The notes under the pieces are model-generated. The model ran no database searches and was not told where the DNA came from. It was given only the letters and a program-made list of their open reading frames with translations. Shown piece after piece: positions 1 through 7,831 of a stretch of 24,419 bases of DNA (positions are counted from its first letter, which is position 1; the number at the start of each line of letters is the position of its first letter). A program made the translations under genes and the position numbers. The DNA is taken from positions 1-24,419 of the IMG/VR virus record IMGVR_UViG_3300037502_000177. One strand, given 5' to 3'. This DNA comes from a virus.

Positions 1-27
1 CAAGTGCCGGGTGTCTATGTCTTCTAA
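1..27 (+). CDS. 3' end of an upstream gene, possibly terminase large subunit (partial)
   Basis: Frame 1 stays open from the window edge for eight codons (ending V-Y-V-F) and stops at 25-27. In HK97-type phages the gene before the portal is normally the large terminase subunit. Overlap of its stop with the next start (17) fits the tight packing seen elsewhere here. Too little remains to identify it. The -Y-V-F ending is only compatible with, not diagnostic of, terminase; another frame could equally be the real one. Confidence 0.3.
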   Translation, partial: QVPGVYVF

Positions 28-160
28 GGTTGTAATCGCTACTCAGGTCGCTGGCGCAATAGCGGTCAGCCTCGGAGTTGGCCTAATCTTTATACCCGCC
101 GGAATTATTACAGCTGGCCTATTCTCGATTCTGTTCGGAATAGCCCTAGAGAGGCGCTAA
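17..160 (+). CDS. 47-aa hydrophobic membrane protein before portal
   Basis: This short gene encodes 47 residues, starts at ATG 17 (an in-frame GTG lies at 11) and ends in TAATG shared with the portal start at 160, so the two are translationally coupled. After a short N-terminus with one Lys, residues about 6-42 are almost entirely Ala, Val, Gly, Leu, Ile and Phe with a central Ile-Pro-Ala-Gly turn. This suggests one long or two short membrane helices, ending in a Glu-Arg-Arg tail. I do not recognise a family. Its position between terminase and portal is typical for small unassigned actinophage genes. A role at the membrane is inference from composition only. Confidence 0.6.
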   Translation: MSSKVVIATQVAGAIAVSLGVGLIFIPAGIITAGLFSILFGIALERR

Positions 161-1515
161 TGCTAAATAACATTTTCGAGAAGCGAGCAATTACCCCGAA
201 CTCACTTTGGGGAGCTGGCCTAGATTTCGAGCTTCAGAATAACTCTGGAACTTTCATTGACGAAGATAACATTTATAAACTCGCCGGAGTATCCGCGGCA
301 GTCTCGCTAATCGCGGGAACTATCTCGACCCTTCCGATGGATGCCTGGGTTCGCAGAGACGGCCAGAAGCAACTAATGCGCCCCAAGCCAGACTGGGTAA
401 ATAGACCGGATGTTTCCTTCGTAGATCGCACTCCATTTATCAGTTCGATTATCGCTTCTCTAATGCTCGATGGAAATGCTTTTATTAGAGTCTTCCGCGA
501 TGAAGAAGGATTCCCGATAAATCTAACTGTCCTAAATCCGACAAAGATTGAGGTAAAGAGAAACAGAATTGGAGCAGTTCGATTCGAGTATCAAGAAGAT
601 GGCAAGACTTATACCTCCGACCAGATTCTTCACATTGTCGAATCAGTAATGCGCCCCGGCTCTGTTCGAGGAGTATCTAGAGTCGATGCGATGAAAGATG
701 CTTTAGGTCTCGGACTAGCTCTCGACTCTTACGCTCAGAGATTCTTCGGACAGGGCGCTTCTGGAAACTATGCGCTAGTAACTCCCGCGACTCTAACCGA
801 AGATCAGGCTAAGGCTCTTGCTAAATCCGTAGATGCTAGACACGGCGGCTGGAGAAAAGCGCATAAGACTATGGTTCTTCACTCCGGTTTGGACATAAAG
901 GATATCGGAGTAAATCCAGAGGAATCGCAGCTATTAGATTCCCGCAGGATGTTTATCGAAGACCTATGCCGAATCTGGAACATACCTTCGCATATGATGA
1001 ACCTGCCCGGAACTAATACTTACTCATCGGTGGAAGCCACTCAGATAGAGTTCGTTACACATACGCTCAGACCCTATGTAGCGATTATCGAAAACTCGCT
1101 CTCTACTTTGCTTCAGGTTTATCCAAACGGACAGGGAGCTTTCGTAGAGTTCAATATGAACTCCCTACTAAGAGGAGATGTTCAGTCTCGCTTTACCGCT
1201 TACTCGCAGGGCATCCAGGCCGGTATCCTTACCGCTAACGATGCGAGAGTCGCGGAAGGTCTATCTAAGATTGACGGAGGAGATATCCTTCGAGTTCCGC
1301 TCTCGAATGTAAACATTGACGCGGCGGATTTAGTAGCTACTGATAAGCGCGTAGTAATGGCTCAAAAGCTAGTCCAGGTTGGCTTCGATCCTGCCGATGT
1401 TCTAAGAGCGATGGGCTTACCGGCTATTACCCATACCGGAGTTCCAAGCACTCAGCTTCAGCCAGTTTCTCAAATCGACCCAGTAAATCCATCCTCTGTC
1501 TACCCGGAGAACTAA
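160..1515 (+). CDS. Portal protein (HK97 gp3-like)
   Basis: The 451-aa product matches the usual length of HK97/SPP1-type portals. The portal forms a dodecameric ring at one capsid vertex, where DNA enters and the tail attaches. Family-like stretches are the early helix with V-S-A-A-V-S-L-I-A (about residues 43-52), the M-L-D-G-N-A-F wing motif (about 102-108), and the D-L-C-R-I-W-N-I-P stretch (about 268-277) followed by S-S-V-E-A-T near 291. The last pattern is typical of the portal clip/crown side. The start ATG overlaps the previous stop (TAATG). Gene order (portal, later protease, capsid) supports the call. The C-terminus from about residue 420 is Pro/Ser/Thr-rich and probably disordered. 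Confidence 0.93.
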   Translation: MLNNIFEKRAITPNSLWGAGLDFELQNNSGTFIDEDNIYKLAGVSAAVSLIAGTISTLPMDAWVRRDGQKQLMRPKPDWVNRPDVSFVDRTPFISSIIASLMLDGNAFIRVFRDEEGFPINLTVLNPTKIEVKRNRIGAVRFEYQEDGKTYTSDQILHIVESVMRPGSVRGVSRVDAMKDALGLGLALDSYAQRFFGQGASGNYALVTPATLTEDQAKALAKSVDARHGGWRKAHKTMVLHSGLDIKDIGVNPEESQLLDSRRMFIEDLCRIWNIPSHMMNLPGTNTYSSVEATQIEFVTHTLRPYVAIIENSLSTLLQVYPNGQGAFVEFNMNSLLRGDVQSRFTAYSQGIQAGILTANDARVAEGLSKIDGGDILRVPLSNVNIDAADLVATDKRVVMAQKLVQVGFDPADVLRAMGLPAITHTGVPSTQLQPVSQIDPVNPSSVYPEN

Positions 1516-1863
1516 ATGCAAGCACCTGCGACACTAAATCTAAATTGTTGGCAAGGCGCCAATTTCGACTACTCGCTAACCTGGCGAACTAACGGAACCG
1601 CCGTAAATCTAACCGGCTATTCGGCAAGGATGCAGGTTAGAGAGACTTACGATTCGACAACTCCGGTTCTAAGCCTTACTAGCGGAAGCGGAATTACTCT
1701 AGGCGGAACTGCTGGTTCGATTATCCTCGAAGCTACCGCGACTACTACCGCGGGAGTTCCATCTGGCCAGTATGTTTATGACCTAGAACTCGTTACAGGC
1801 GGTGGCTATGTTACGAGATTACTCGAAGGTAACTTCACAGTCGATCCAGAGGTAACTCGTTGA
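1516..1863 (+). CDS. Small beta-rich virion protein, fibre-associated
   Basis: This is a 115-aa product that starts directly after the portal stop. It is rich in Thr, Gly and Val with alternating beta patterns: [11 protein letters not shown] (about 31-41), then [11 protein letters not shown] (about 59-69), then G-Q-Y-V-Y-D-L-E-L (about 84-92), and a conserved-looking end E-V-T-R. The layout resembles the immunoglobulin-like or BppU-N-terminal-like small proteins that often precede collagen-repeat fibres in prophages; this is a family impression, not a proven match. The next gene starts inside its stop codon (TTGA), which suggests coupled expression with the collagen-like protein and a possible adaptor or decoration role on the head. 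Confidence 0.6.
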   Translation: MQAPATLNLNCWQGANFDYSLTWRTNGTAVNLTGYSARMQVRETYDSTTPVLSLTSGSGITLGGTAGSIILEATATTTAGVPSGQYVYDLELVTGGGYVTRLLEGNFTVDPEVTR

Positions 1864-3470
1864 GCCAAATTTATGTAACGACCGGAACAGCGGTAGTAGA
1901 GGTAACTGCCCCTAATACCGCAACTATTATTACGAGCGGAACTTTCTCTGCCGTAGTAAATGAGAATCAAGCTACTCTGGTCGATAACATAATTGGCGCT
2001 ACCGCAATCGCAGAACCCGCCTACATACAGTTCAATGTAAATGCTGTTCCCTCTATCGCAGTCGGTCGAATCGGCTGGAATGATGCGGATAAAACTCTAG
2101 AACTTGGAATGACCCCGACTGTAAATCAAAATGTCGGCCAAGAGCTTTTTATTCTTTGTAAATCCTCGGATGGTTCGGAGCGAACTAAGGGCAAGGCGGT
2201 TTATGTAACCGGATCCGATGGAAATAACAAACTTGTCTCCTACGCCTCCGCAAGTAGCGAGGCAACTAGCTCGAAGACTATCGCTATTATGGCCGAGACA
2301 ATTAGCGGTGGCAGTAAAGGATTTGCGGCAAGCTTTGGCCTAGTAAGAGGCATAAATACAAATGGGCTAACCGAAGGCGCTGCTGTATGGCTATCTCCAA
2401 CAGTTCCCGGAGGCCTAACTTCTACTAGGCCTCCTGCTCCGGATAACGCCGTTTTTATTGGCTACTGTATTCGAGCAAATCAAAACAACGGAATTATCTA
2501 TGTAAATATTCAAAATGGATACGAGCTAGATGAGCTTCACAATGTAAGACTTACGACTCCGACCGATGGTCAATCTTTAGTTTATGACTCGACTTCTAAT
2601 CTTTGGGTAAATGAGACAGTATTAGGTCAGCCGACAGTCCTATCGGTTGGAACAGTTACTAGCGGAACAGTTGCCGCGGTCACAGTTACCGGAACAGCTC
2701 CTTCGCAGACTCTAAATTTTGTTTTACCGAAAGGCGATAAAGGAGATACCGGCGCAACTGGAGCGCAAGGGGCAAAGGGTGATAAGGGTGATAAAGGGGA
2801 TACTGGACTTACTGGCGCGACTGGTGCTACTGGCGCTACTGGGCAGACTGGCCCACAAGGCGCACAAGGAATTCAGGGAAAGACTGGGCCACAGGGGCCG
2901 CAGGGGCTAACCGGAGCAACCGGAGCAACTGGCGCAAAGGGAGATAAAGGCGATACCGGAGATCCGGGGCAAGCCGCGACTATCGCAGTCGGAACTGTTA
3001 CGACAGGAAGCGCGGGAAGCTCTGCCTCGATAACAAATGTTGGAACTTCTAGCGCAGCTATTTTCGACTTTACTATTCCTAGGGGCGATACAGGAGCTAC
3101 CGGTGCTACCGGGGCTACTGGAGCGACCGGCGCTAAAGGAGATAAGGGAGATACCGGAGATGCCGCGACTATTACAGTCGGCACAGTTACTACCGGCGCT
3201 CCCGGAAGTTCCGCGACTGTAACTAATGTCGGCAGCACTAGCGCCGCTATCTTTGACTTTTCTATTCCGGCAGGAGCAACCGGAGCAACTGGTGCGACCG
3301 GAGCTACTGGCCCACAAGGCCCATCCGGAGTTATAAATGCTACCTCTCCCCTTACTTACGATTCTCAAACTCAAACAGTCGCGATAAATACCACCGCCGC
3401 AGGTATAACGATAAATGGAACAGCAGTCGCTTTAGGCGGAACGATTACTGTCTTAGCTAGGTTGGGATAA
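1860..3470 (+). CDS. Collagen-like fibre / head decoration protein
   Basis: The 536-aa product starts at TTG 1860 (TTGA overlap with the upstream stop). Residues 1-258 form a non-repetitive, beta-rich head domain including a segment with the pattern of a virion-surface or lyase-type fibre head. From 259 on, a module of about 34-37 residues (V-G-T-V-T-T-G ... F-x-I-P-x-G) occurs three times (about 259-292, 373-409, 436-472). Each copy is followed by collagen Gly-X-Y triplets: about 292-370, 409-434 and 472-490. A globular C-terminal cap of about 45 residues follows. Collagen-type triplets form trimeric rods in phage fibres. It is unusual that the gene lies between portal and protease rather than after the tape measure, so it may decorate the capsid rather than the tail tip. 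Opposite-strand open frames here are artefacts of the GC-rich repeats. Confidence 0.85.
   Translation: MSQIYVTTGTAVVEVTAPNTATIITSGTFSAVVNENQATLVDNIIGATAIAEPAYIQFNVNAVPSIAVGRIGWNDADKTLELGMTPTVNQNVGQELFILCKSSDGSERTKGKAVYVTGSDGNNKLVSYASASSEATSSKTIAIMAETISGGSKGFAASFGLVRGINTNGLTEGAAVWLSPTVPGGLTSTRPPAPDNAVFIGYCIRANQNNGIIYVNIQNGYELDELHNVRLTTPTDGQSLVYDSTSNLWVNETVLGQPTVLSVGTVTSGTVAAVTVTGTAPSQTLNFVLPKGDKGDTGATGAQGAKGDKGDKGDTGLTGATGATGATGQTGPQGAQGIQGKTGPQGPQGLTGATGATGAKGDKGDTGDPGQAATIAVGTVTTGSAGSSASITNVGTSSAAIFDFTIPRGDTGATGATGATGATGAKGDKGDTGDAATITVGTVTTGAPGSSATVTNVGSTSAAIFDFSIPAGATGATGATGATGPQGPSGVINATSPLTYDSQTQTVAINTTAAGITINGTAVALGGTITVLARLG
2632..3330 (+). repeat. Collagen-triplet and beta-module repeats inside the fibre gene
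   Basis: The DNA carries three imperfect copies of a module of about 110 bp, each followed by runs of ggA-gcN-acN and ggN-gaT-aaG triplets. The copies differ at third positions, so they have diverged as protein repeats. Such arrays are prone to length change by recombination or slippage. The first module (from about 2632) is the most diverged; the second and third (from about 2976 and 3165) are closest to each other. Confidence 0.8.
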
Positions 3471-4984
3471 TGCCTTACTTTATTTCAAATACGAACCCGG
3501 ATTGTTCAGGATGGGCTGTCGAGAAAGAAGATGGCGAGGTAATCGGCTGCCACGATACTAAGCAGTCTGCTATCGACCAGATGGTCGCGGTATCTATTGC
3601 CGAAGGTATGGAGCCAGGCGGCGAAAGAGCTAAGCCTACCGAACTAGAAGTCGGAGATTATGTTTCTTGGAACTCCTCCGGAGGTCGCGCTAGAGGCGAG
3701 ATAGTTCGAATAGAAAGAGATGGAACTATAAATGTTCCAGATTCGAGCGTAACTATTACCGGAACTCCCGATGATCCAGCCGCTCTTATTCAGATTTATC
3801 GCAGGGTAGAAGGAGGATGGGATGATACCGATGTTTATGTCGGGCATAAATTCTCTACTCTTACTAAAATCGACCGACTAGAAGAACCGATGGATGAACC
3901 GGAAGATGACGAAGTTCGACAGGTAGATCTAACTCCGCCCGCCTATATGAGAGCCTCCGCTCGTAGAGGCCTAGAGTGGTATTCCGAAGGATTAGGCGGC
4001 GATGGCCTAGTCGATAGAACTATTCGCGAGGCTCGTGAGATGGCAGAAGGTCGAGTCTCTGCGGATAAGTGGAACAGAATCCAGGCTTGGATTGCCAGAC
4101 ACTTAGTCGATCTAGATTCGCCAGATGCGAATCCAGAATCAGATAATTATCCTTCACCGGGAGTTGTTGCGATGGCTCTCTGGGGTGGAGGAACAACAAG
4201 AAGAACCGCACTCCGCGCTCAGGCTTATGCGGAAGGTGTAGTCGCTAGACTAGAAGCCGAAGAAGAACGAGGAAAGATGAAGCACGAAACCAGAAACTTT
4301 GACGCTCAGTTTGAGCTAAGAGAAGAAGGCGATGGTATGACCTTTGTCGGTTATGCCGCAAAGTTCAATTCCCCATCCGAGGATCTAGGCGGATTCGTGG
4401 AGACTATCGAACCAGGCGCTTTCCGCCGCTCGCTACGCGCTCGCAACGATGTAAAGCTTTTAGTAAATCACGATACTGGTCGCGTATTAGCTTCCTCCCG
4501 CTCCGGAACTATGAAGCTTTATGAAGATGAGGTTGGACTCCGAGTAGAGGCAAGCCTGCCTAATACCTCCGATGGTAGAGATATGGCAGAGCTGCTAAAG
4601 CGTGGAGACCTAAACAAAATGTCTTTTGGCTTCGCGGTTCAAAAGGATGCTTGGAACAACGAAATGACCGAAAGAACTCTAAAGTCTGTTCGACTATTCG
4701 AGGTCTCGATTGTTGCCTTCCCTGCCTATGCCGCGACCGAAGCAATGGTTCGCTCCCTAGATAAGGCAGCAAAGCGGGCGCAGGTAGATCCAGATCAGCT
4801 CGCGGATGCCGTATTCAAGCTAGAAGAAGGCGCAGACCTAACGGATGAGCAGGCAGAGCTAATCAAGACAGTTGTAAATTCCCTTACTCCAACTCAGGTA
4901 AAGGAAGAAGAACAAACCGAAGAAGAAGTCAATTTGTTAGAGCTAAAGCGCAAGCAGCTCGACCTATTACTAAAGAGGAACTAA
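3470..4984 (+). CDS. Multi-domain prohead protease (HK97 gp4-like, family U35/S78)
   Basis: The 504-aa product is much longer than a usual prohead protease (about 200-250 aa). Residues 1-45 form a small domain with the pattern C-S-G-W-A-V ... G-E-V-I-G-C-H-D-T-K. Residues about 60-137 contain V-G-D-Y-V-S-W-N-S-S-G-G and G-E-I-V-R-I and look like a Tudor/SH3-type barrel of the hypervirulence-associated (Hva1) kind. Residues about 150-262 are a helical domain with A-R-R-G-L-E-W and W-I-A-R-H. Residues about 270-432 are the protease, with the catalytic His in V-N-H-D (H334) and the nucleophile Ser in K-M-S-F-G-F (S385), the pair expected for this family. An acidic Glu-rich C-terminus follows and may serve as scaffold. 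ATG 4277 (codon 270), after GAGGAAAG, could be an internal start giving the protease alone. The protease matures the capsid and removes scaffold. Confidence 0.9.
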   Translation: MPYFISNTNPDCSGWAVEKEDGEVIGCHDTKQSAIDQMVAVSIAEGMEPGGERAKPTELEVGDYVSWNSSGGRARGEIVRIERDGTINVPDSSVTITGTPDDPAALIQIYRRVEGGWDDTDVYVGHKFSTLTKIDRLEEPMDEPEDDEVRQVDLTPPAYMRASARRGLEWYSEGLGGDGLVDRTIREAREMAEGRVSADKWNRIQAWIARHLVDLDSPDANPESDNYPSPGVVAMALWGGGTTRRTALRAQAYAEGVVARLEAEEERGKMKHETRNFDAQFELREEGDGMTFVGYAAKFNSPSEDLGGFVETIEPGAFRRSLRARNDVKLLVNHDTGRVLASSRSGTMKLYEDEVGLRVEASLPNTSDGRDMAELLKRGDLNKMSFGFAVQKDAWNNEMTERTLKSVRLFEVSIVAFPAYAATEAMVRSLDKAAKRAQVDPDQLADAVFKLEEGADLTDEQAELIKTVVNSLTPTQVKEEEQTEEEVNLLELKRKQLDLLLKRN

Positions 4985-5202
4985 TGGCTACCAAAGAGCA
5001 AATCAAGCAAACGATTCTAAAGATCGCCGGAGAGCCTTCTGTTGGAGAGATTTACTCTCTAGCCGATAAATGGGCAGATGCTATTTGGAAACTAGACAAT
5101 CCAAACTTCGCAGTCAAAGAAGACAGCGAAAACAACGGCAGCCAATCGGCGAGCGCTGCCACGAGGGAAACTCGCATTACCAAGCCAACAGAAATTCGCT
5201 AA
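4984..5202 (+). CDS. 72-aa unknown protein between protease and capsid
   Basis: The gene starts in a TAATG overlap with the protease stop. The N-terminal 45 residues look helical and amphipathic (K-E-Q-I-K-Q-T-I-L-K-I-A-G, then S-L-A-D-K-W-A-D-A-I-W-K-L). The C-terminal third is polar and probably unstructured, ending in K-P-T-E-I-R. No family is recognised. Placement right before the capsid terminator and coupling to the protease suggest a capsid assembly accessory such as a scaffold or small decoration protein. That is inference from position only. The gene is followed by a strong terminator, so it closes the portal-protease transcription unit. Confidence 0.7.
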   Translation: MATKEQIKQTILKIAGEPSVGEIYSLADKWADAIWKLDNPNFAVKEDSENNGSQSASAATRETRITKPTEIR

Positions 5203-5238
5203 CCCCCTTCTAGCGATAGTTGCCAAGAGCGAGTTCCG

Positions 5239-5281
5239 CCCCGCAGGGTCTTTTCCTTTCTACCTGCGGGGTTTCTCTTTT
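5239..5281 (+). terminator. Rho-independent terminator before the major capsid gene
   Basis: A perfect 9-bp stem pairs CCCCGCAGG (5239-5247) with CCTGCGGGG (5263-5271) over a 15-nt loop. It is followed by TTTCTCTTTT (5272-5281). It separates the portal-protease operon from the capsid gene. Confidence 0.9.
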
Positions 5282-5297
5282 GGTATAGAATAAAACT
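5282..5297 (+). promoter_or_regulatory. Candidate promoter for the major capsid gene (TATAGAAT)
   Basis: Right after the terminator T-tract lies TGGTATAGAAT. TAGAAT at 5286-5291 fits a TANNNT -10 box, and TGG before TATAGA also fits an extended -10. The predicted start of transcription, 6-7 nt later, falls at ATG 5298. Related GGTAGAAT words occur before 9493 and 11409. No convincing -35 was seen. Confidence 0.6.
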
Positions 5298-5377
5298 ATG
5301 GCCGAGCGTTAGCGCCGCCTGTTTCAGTTCTGCGTTAGCGCGGCTGAAGTTCAACTAACAATTAGGAGAAATGCCAA
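5298..5377 (+). promoter_or_regulatory. 80-nt capsid mRNA leader with mini-ORF and direct repeat
   Basis: If transcription starts at 5298, the mRNA begins with ATG of a four-codon ORF (M-A-E-R, stop 5310-5312). The 10-nt word GCGTTAGCGC occurs twice, at 5306-5315 and 5332-5341, 26 nt apart; short GC-rich pairings between GCCGC and GCGGC are possible. The leader ends in AGGAG (5364-5368), 9 nt before the capsid ATG. An out-of-frame ATG at 5371 lies closer to the Shine-Dalgarno but opens only a short frame. Whether the mini-ORF or repeats matter is unknown. Confidence 0.4.
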
Positions 5378-6553
5378 ATGTCACAGTCTTTTATCAAGGC
5401 TCAGGCAGAGGCTCGCGCAAAGGCGTGGGAAGAAGCAAAAGCGCTTCTTGACACCGCTGCCGCAGAGAAGCGTGATCTAACCGCTGAGGAGACTCAGAAG
5501 TTCGACCGCATCAACGCAGAACTTGACGAGCGAGCTGCTGCTATCGAGACAATCCGCAAGGCAGAGGAGCGCGAGGCTAAGGCCGCCGCCGCAGCTTCAG
5601 ACTTTGCTGTCTCAGATGTAGTTAAGTCCGACTACGACTATGTCCGCGCACTAGCAAAGGGAGAGATTCGCTCTCACTCTTTCGAGACTCGCGGAACTCT
5701 AACCCCTTCCGGTTCTTCAGGTCTAGTGCCACAGAGCTTTGTTGCTCGTGTCTATGACCTAGCTCGTGAAGTTGGTCCAATGCTCGATGTTTCTGAAGTA
5801 TTCCAGACGCAGAGTGGGGAAGATTTGAAGATCCCAACTTTGACTGCTTATGGAACTGCTGGTTACGAAGCACCTGGCGCAGAGATTGACGAAAGTGAGC
5901 CTACCTTCAGCTCCATTACATTGGGCGCGAAGAAATACGCTTTCTTGGTTCCAGTGGCGCGTGAGCTAATCGAAGATGGTGGAGTGGATGTTGCCGAGGT
6001 TCTTGCTCGCGCAGCTGGAAACTCAATCGGTGTCGCAGTAAATGCTGCACTTACCACTGGTGCTGGTGGAGCTTCTGCTCCTACCGGAATTATGACCGCT
6101 GCGGGAACTGGTGTAAATGGCACCATCGCAGGCGGCCTATTCACCGCAGACCAACTCATCGACCTTGTCTACTCAGTTGATGGTGCTGTGCGCAGATTGA
6201 ATGGAACCGGATGGCTTATGTCTCCTTCCGCAATCCGTAACGCCCGCAAGCTGAAGGACAACGATGGCCAATACTTGTTCCAGCCTTCACTTCAGGCTGG
6301 ACAGCCAGACTCGCTACTTGGCTTCCGCGTGTATGAAAACCCAGGCGTGGCCGCTGTTGGTTCAGCTGCAGCTTCGGTTGGTTTTGGATACCTGCCTAGC
6401 TACAAGGTTCGCGTTGCTGGTGGCCTTCGTGTCGACAGGAGCGATGACTTCAAGTTCGCAAACGACCTCAGCGTTTTCAGATTTATGATTCGCGTTGATG
6501 GAAACTTGTCGCACCAGGAGCACTTCAAGATTTTCAAGGGATCGGCTGCTTAG
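5378..6553 (+). CDS. Major capsid protein (HK97 fold)
   Basis: The 391-aa length is typical of HK97-type capsid precursors. Residues 1-75 are a charged coiled coil rich in Ala, Glu, Lys and Arg, the delta-domain-like scaffold that the protease removes. The remainder has the family's pattern: a Gly/Ser linker followed by L-V-P-Q-S-F-V (about 115-121), then a central region K-I-P-T-L-T-A-Y, then K-K-Y-A-F-L-V-P-V-A-R-E-L (about 186-198). The C-terminus has F-A-N-D-L-S-V-F-R-F and D-G-N-L-S-H-Q-E-H-F-K. The start is chosen by AGGAG at 9-nt spacing. The gene sits alone between two terminators with its own -10 box, giving high monocistronic expression. Arg is nearly always CGC/CGT here, whereas neighbours use AGA freely, consistent with translational selection. 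Confidence 0.94.
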   Translation: MSQSFIKAQAEARAKAWEEAKALLDTAAAEKRDLTAEETQKFDRINAELDERAAAIETIRKAEEREAKAAAAASDFAVSDVVKSDYDYVRALAKGEIRSHSFETRGTLTPSGSSGLVPQSFVARVYDLAREVGPMLDVSEVFQTQSGEDLKIPTLTAYGTAGYEAPGAEIDESEPTFSSITLGAKKYAFLVPVARELIEDGGVDVAEVLARAAGNSIGVAVNAALTTGAGGASAPTGIMTAAGTGVNGTIAGGLFTADQLIDLVYSVDGAVRRLNGTGWLMSPSAIRNARKLKDNDGQYLFQPSLQAGQPDSLLGFRVYENPGVAAVGSAAASVGFGYLPSYKVRVAGGLRVDRSDDFKFANDLSVFRFMIRVDGNLSHQEHFKIFKGSAA

Positions 6554-6573
6554 TCTTTCTTAGAAACTCTGGC

Positions 6574-6602
6574 AAAACCCTCGCTAAAAGGCGGGGGTTT
6601 TT
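6574..6602 (+). terminator. Rho-independent terminator after the major capsid gene
   Basis: An 11-bp stem pairs AAAACCCTCGC (6574-6584) with GCGGGGGTTTT (6591-6601), one T-G wobble, with loop TAAAAG and a run of five T at 6598-6602. It ends the capsid transcript. Confidence 0.9.
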
Positions 6603-6604
6603 GC

Positions 6605-6625
6605 TATTCTGGGGTTAGAAAGGAA
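6605..6625 (+). promoter_or_regulatory. Candidate -10 box and ribosome site for the sugar cassette
   Basis: TATTCT (6605-6610) fits TANNNT, with a predicted start near 6617. GAAAGGAA (6618-6625) is a Shine-Dalgarno 3-4 nt before ATG 6629. A new promoter is needed because a strong terminator lies just upstream. Confidence 0.45.
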
Positions 6626-6628
6626 TTT

Positions 6629-7831
6629 ATGAAGCCAGAAAAGTTAGACCTGACCATAACTACTTGGTCAAACTCGCCCTATCAGCCAACCGGCTATGGG
6701 ATGCAAATAGGAATCCTTTTAGACTTCCTAGTAAAGCACGGAGTAAGAGCGGCGCACGCTTCGAACTGGGGATTAGAGGGAAGTAACTCTACCTACAAAA
6801 CCGCATACGGAGAGATTCCGCACTATGCGAGAGGTTACGATCCGATGTCTCAGGATTCGCTCGCGGTTGCGCATAAAATCGAAGCCGCTAAGTCCGACTA
6901 TAAAGACTACATACTTACTCTTGGAGATGTCTGGACCCTAAAGCCGGAGATTTGGCCGACCGAAGAATTTCCAAGAATCCTCTCGTGGGTTCCGCTAGAC
7001 CATATCTCAATGCCACCTGCGGTAAAGCGATGGCTGCAAAAAGAAAATGTAACCCCTATTGCGATGGCTCCTTTTGGAAAAGAGCAGCTAGAGGAAAATG
7101 GAATCGAGGGAATGTACATACCGCACTCGATAGATACAGTCTCGACCTTCAAGCCAACTGAGAAAATCGGCAAGCAAGATGCTAGAGAGTTCTTAGGGCT
7201 AAAGGATGATGACTTCCTAATCGTAATGAACTCAGCTAATAAAGCTAATAAGTCAATTCACCGCAAAGCCTTCGCTGAAGCTCTTATGGCCTTCGCGGTA
7301 TTTAGACAGAAAGTGCCTAACGCCTATCTCTACATACATACAGAGCCAAAAGGAATCTACGGCGGCTATCACCTGCCTCGAATTGCCGAAGCCTGCGGAG
7401 TTCCGCTCGATGCGGTTATCTTCCCGGATGCTATCGACTACCGCTTAGGTATCGACCCGAAGGATCTAGCCGGCTTTTATTCAACTGCGGATGTTGCTTT
7501 ACAGCTTTCCCTCGGAGGCGGGTTCGAAATTCCAATTATTGAGGCGCAGGCCTGCGGCACTCGTGTTATCGCTACCGACTGGACTGGGCCAAGAGACTTA
7601 GTAGCGGAAGATGGCTTCAAGGTCTCCGGACAGTTGTTCTGGGATGAAGCGCAGCTAGCTTGGTGGAAGACTCCTTCTATCGCCTCTATCGTTACGCAAC
7701 TAGAAAATGCTTATGAGGTAGCGAAGTCCGAAGGAAGACACTCCGAGACCGCTCGAAAGTTCGCGCAGCAATTCGATTCTCAGAAGGTCTGGAATCACTA
7801 CTGGATGCCTTTCCTAAAGGGGCTTCAGTGA
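6629..7831 (+). CDS. GT4-like glycosyltransferase (GT-B fold)
   Basis: The 400-aa product has the layout of a GT-B retaining glycosyltransferase. The N-terminal domain carries S-P-Y-Q-P-T-G-Y-G-M-Q (about 16-26), the usual acceptor-side glycine loop. The C-terminal domain carries G-G-G-F-E-I-P-I-I-E-A-Q-A-C-G (296-310) and then D-W-T-G-P-R-D-L-V. This stretch matches the sugar-nucleotide site of family GT4, but the first Glu of the common E-x7-E pair is a Gly (G297) while the second is kept (E305). The start ATG 6629 has a good Shine-Dalgarno. It overlaps the next gene by 4 nt (GTGA). It opens a three-gene sugar operon inside the structural module, so it probably adds sugar to a virion protein. 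Host envelope modification is the alternative. Confidence 0.82.
   Translation: MKPEKLDLTITTWSNSPYQPTGYGMQIGILLDFLVKHGVRAAHASNWGLEGSNSTYKTAYGEIPHYARGYDPMSQDSLAVAHKIEAAKSDYKDYILTLGDVWTLKPEIWPTEEFPRILSWVPLDHISMPPAVKRWLQKENVTPIAMAPFGKEQLEENGIEGMYIPHSIDTVSTFKPTEKIGKQDAREFLGLKDDDFLIVMNSANKANKSIHRKAFAEALMAFAVFRQKVPNAYLYIHTEPKGIYGGYHLPRIAEACGVPLDAVIFPDAIDYRLGIDPKDLAGFYSTADVALQLSLGGGFEIPIIEAQACGTRVIATDWTGPRDLVAEDGFKVSGQLFWDEAQLAWWKTPSIASIVTQLENAYEVAKSEGRHSETARKFAQQFDSQKVWNHYWMPFLKGLQ

Noticed and set aside
2731-3330. Regular DNA repeats that could suggest a CRISPR array
   Set aside because: Repeat units are in frame, diverge at third positions and code for collagen triplets; no constant repeat with unique spacers.
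2873-3374. Two open frames on the minus strand across the collagen repeats
   Set aside because: They are read-outs of the GC-rich Gly-X-Y repeats (Pro/Val/Ala or Ser/Cys repeats), have no ribosome sites and lie fully within a well-supported plus-strand gene.
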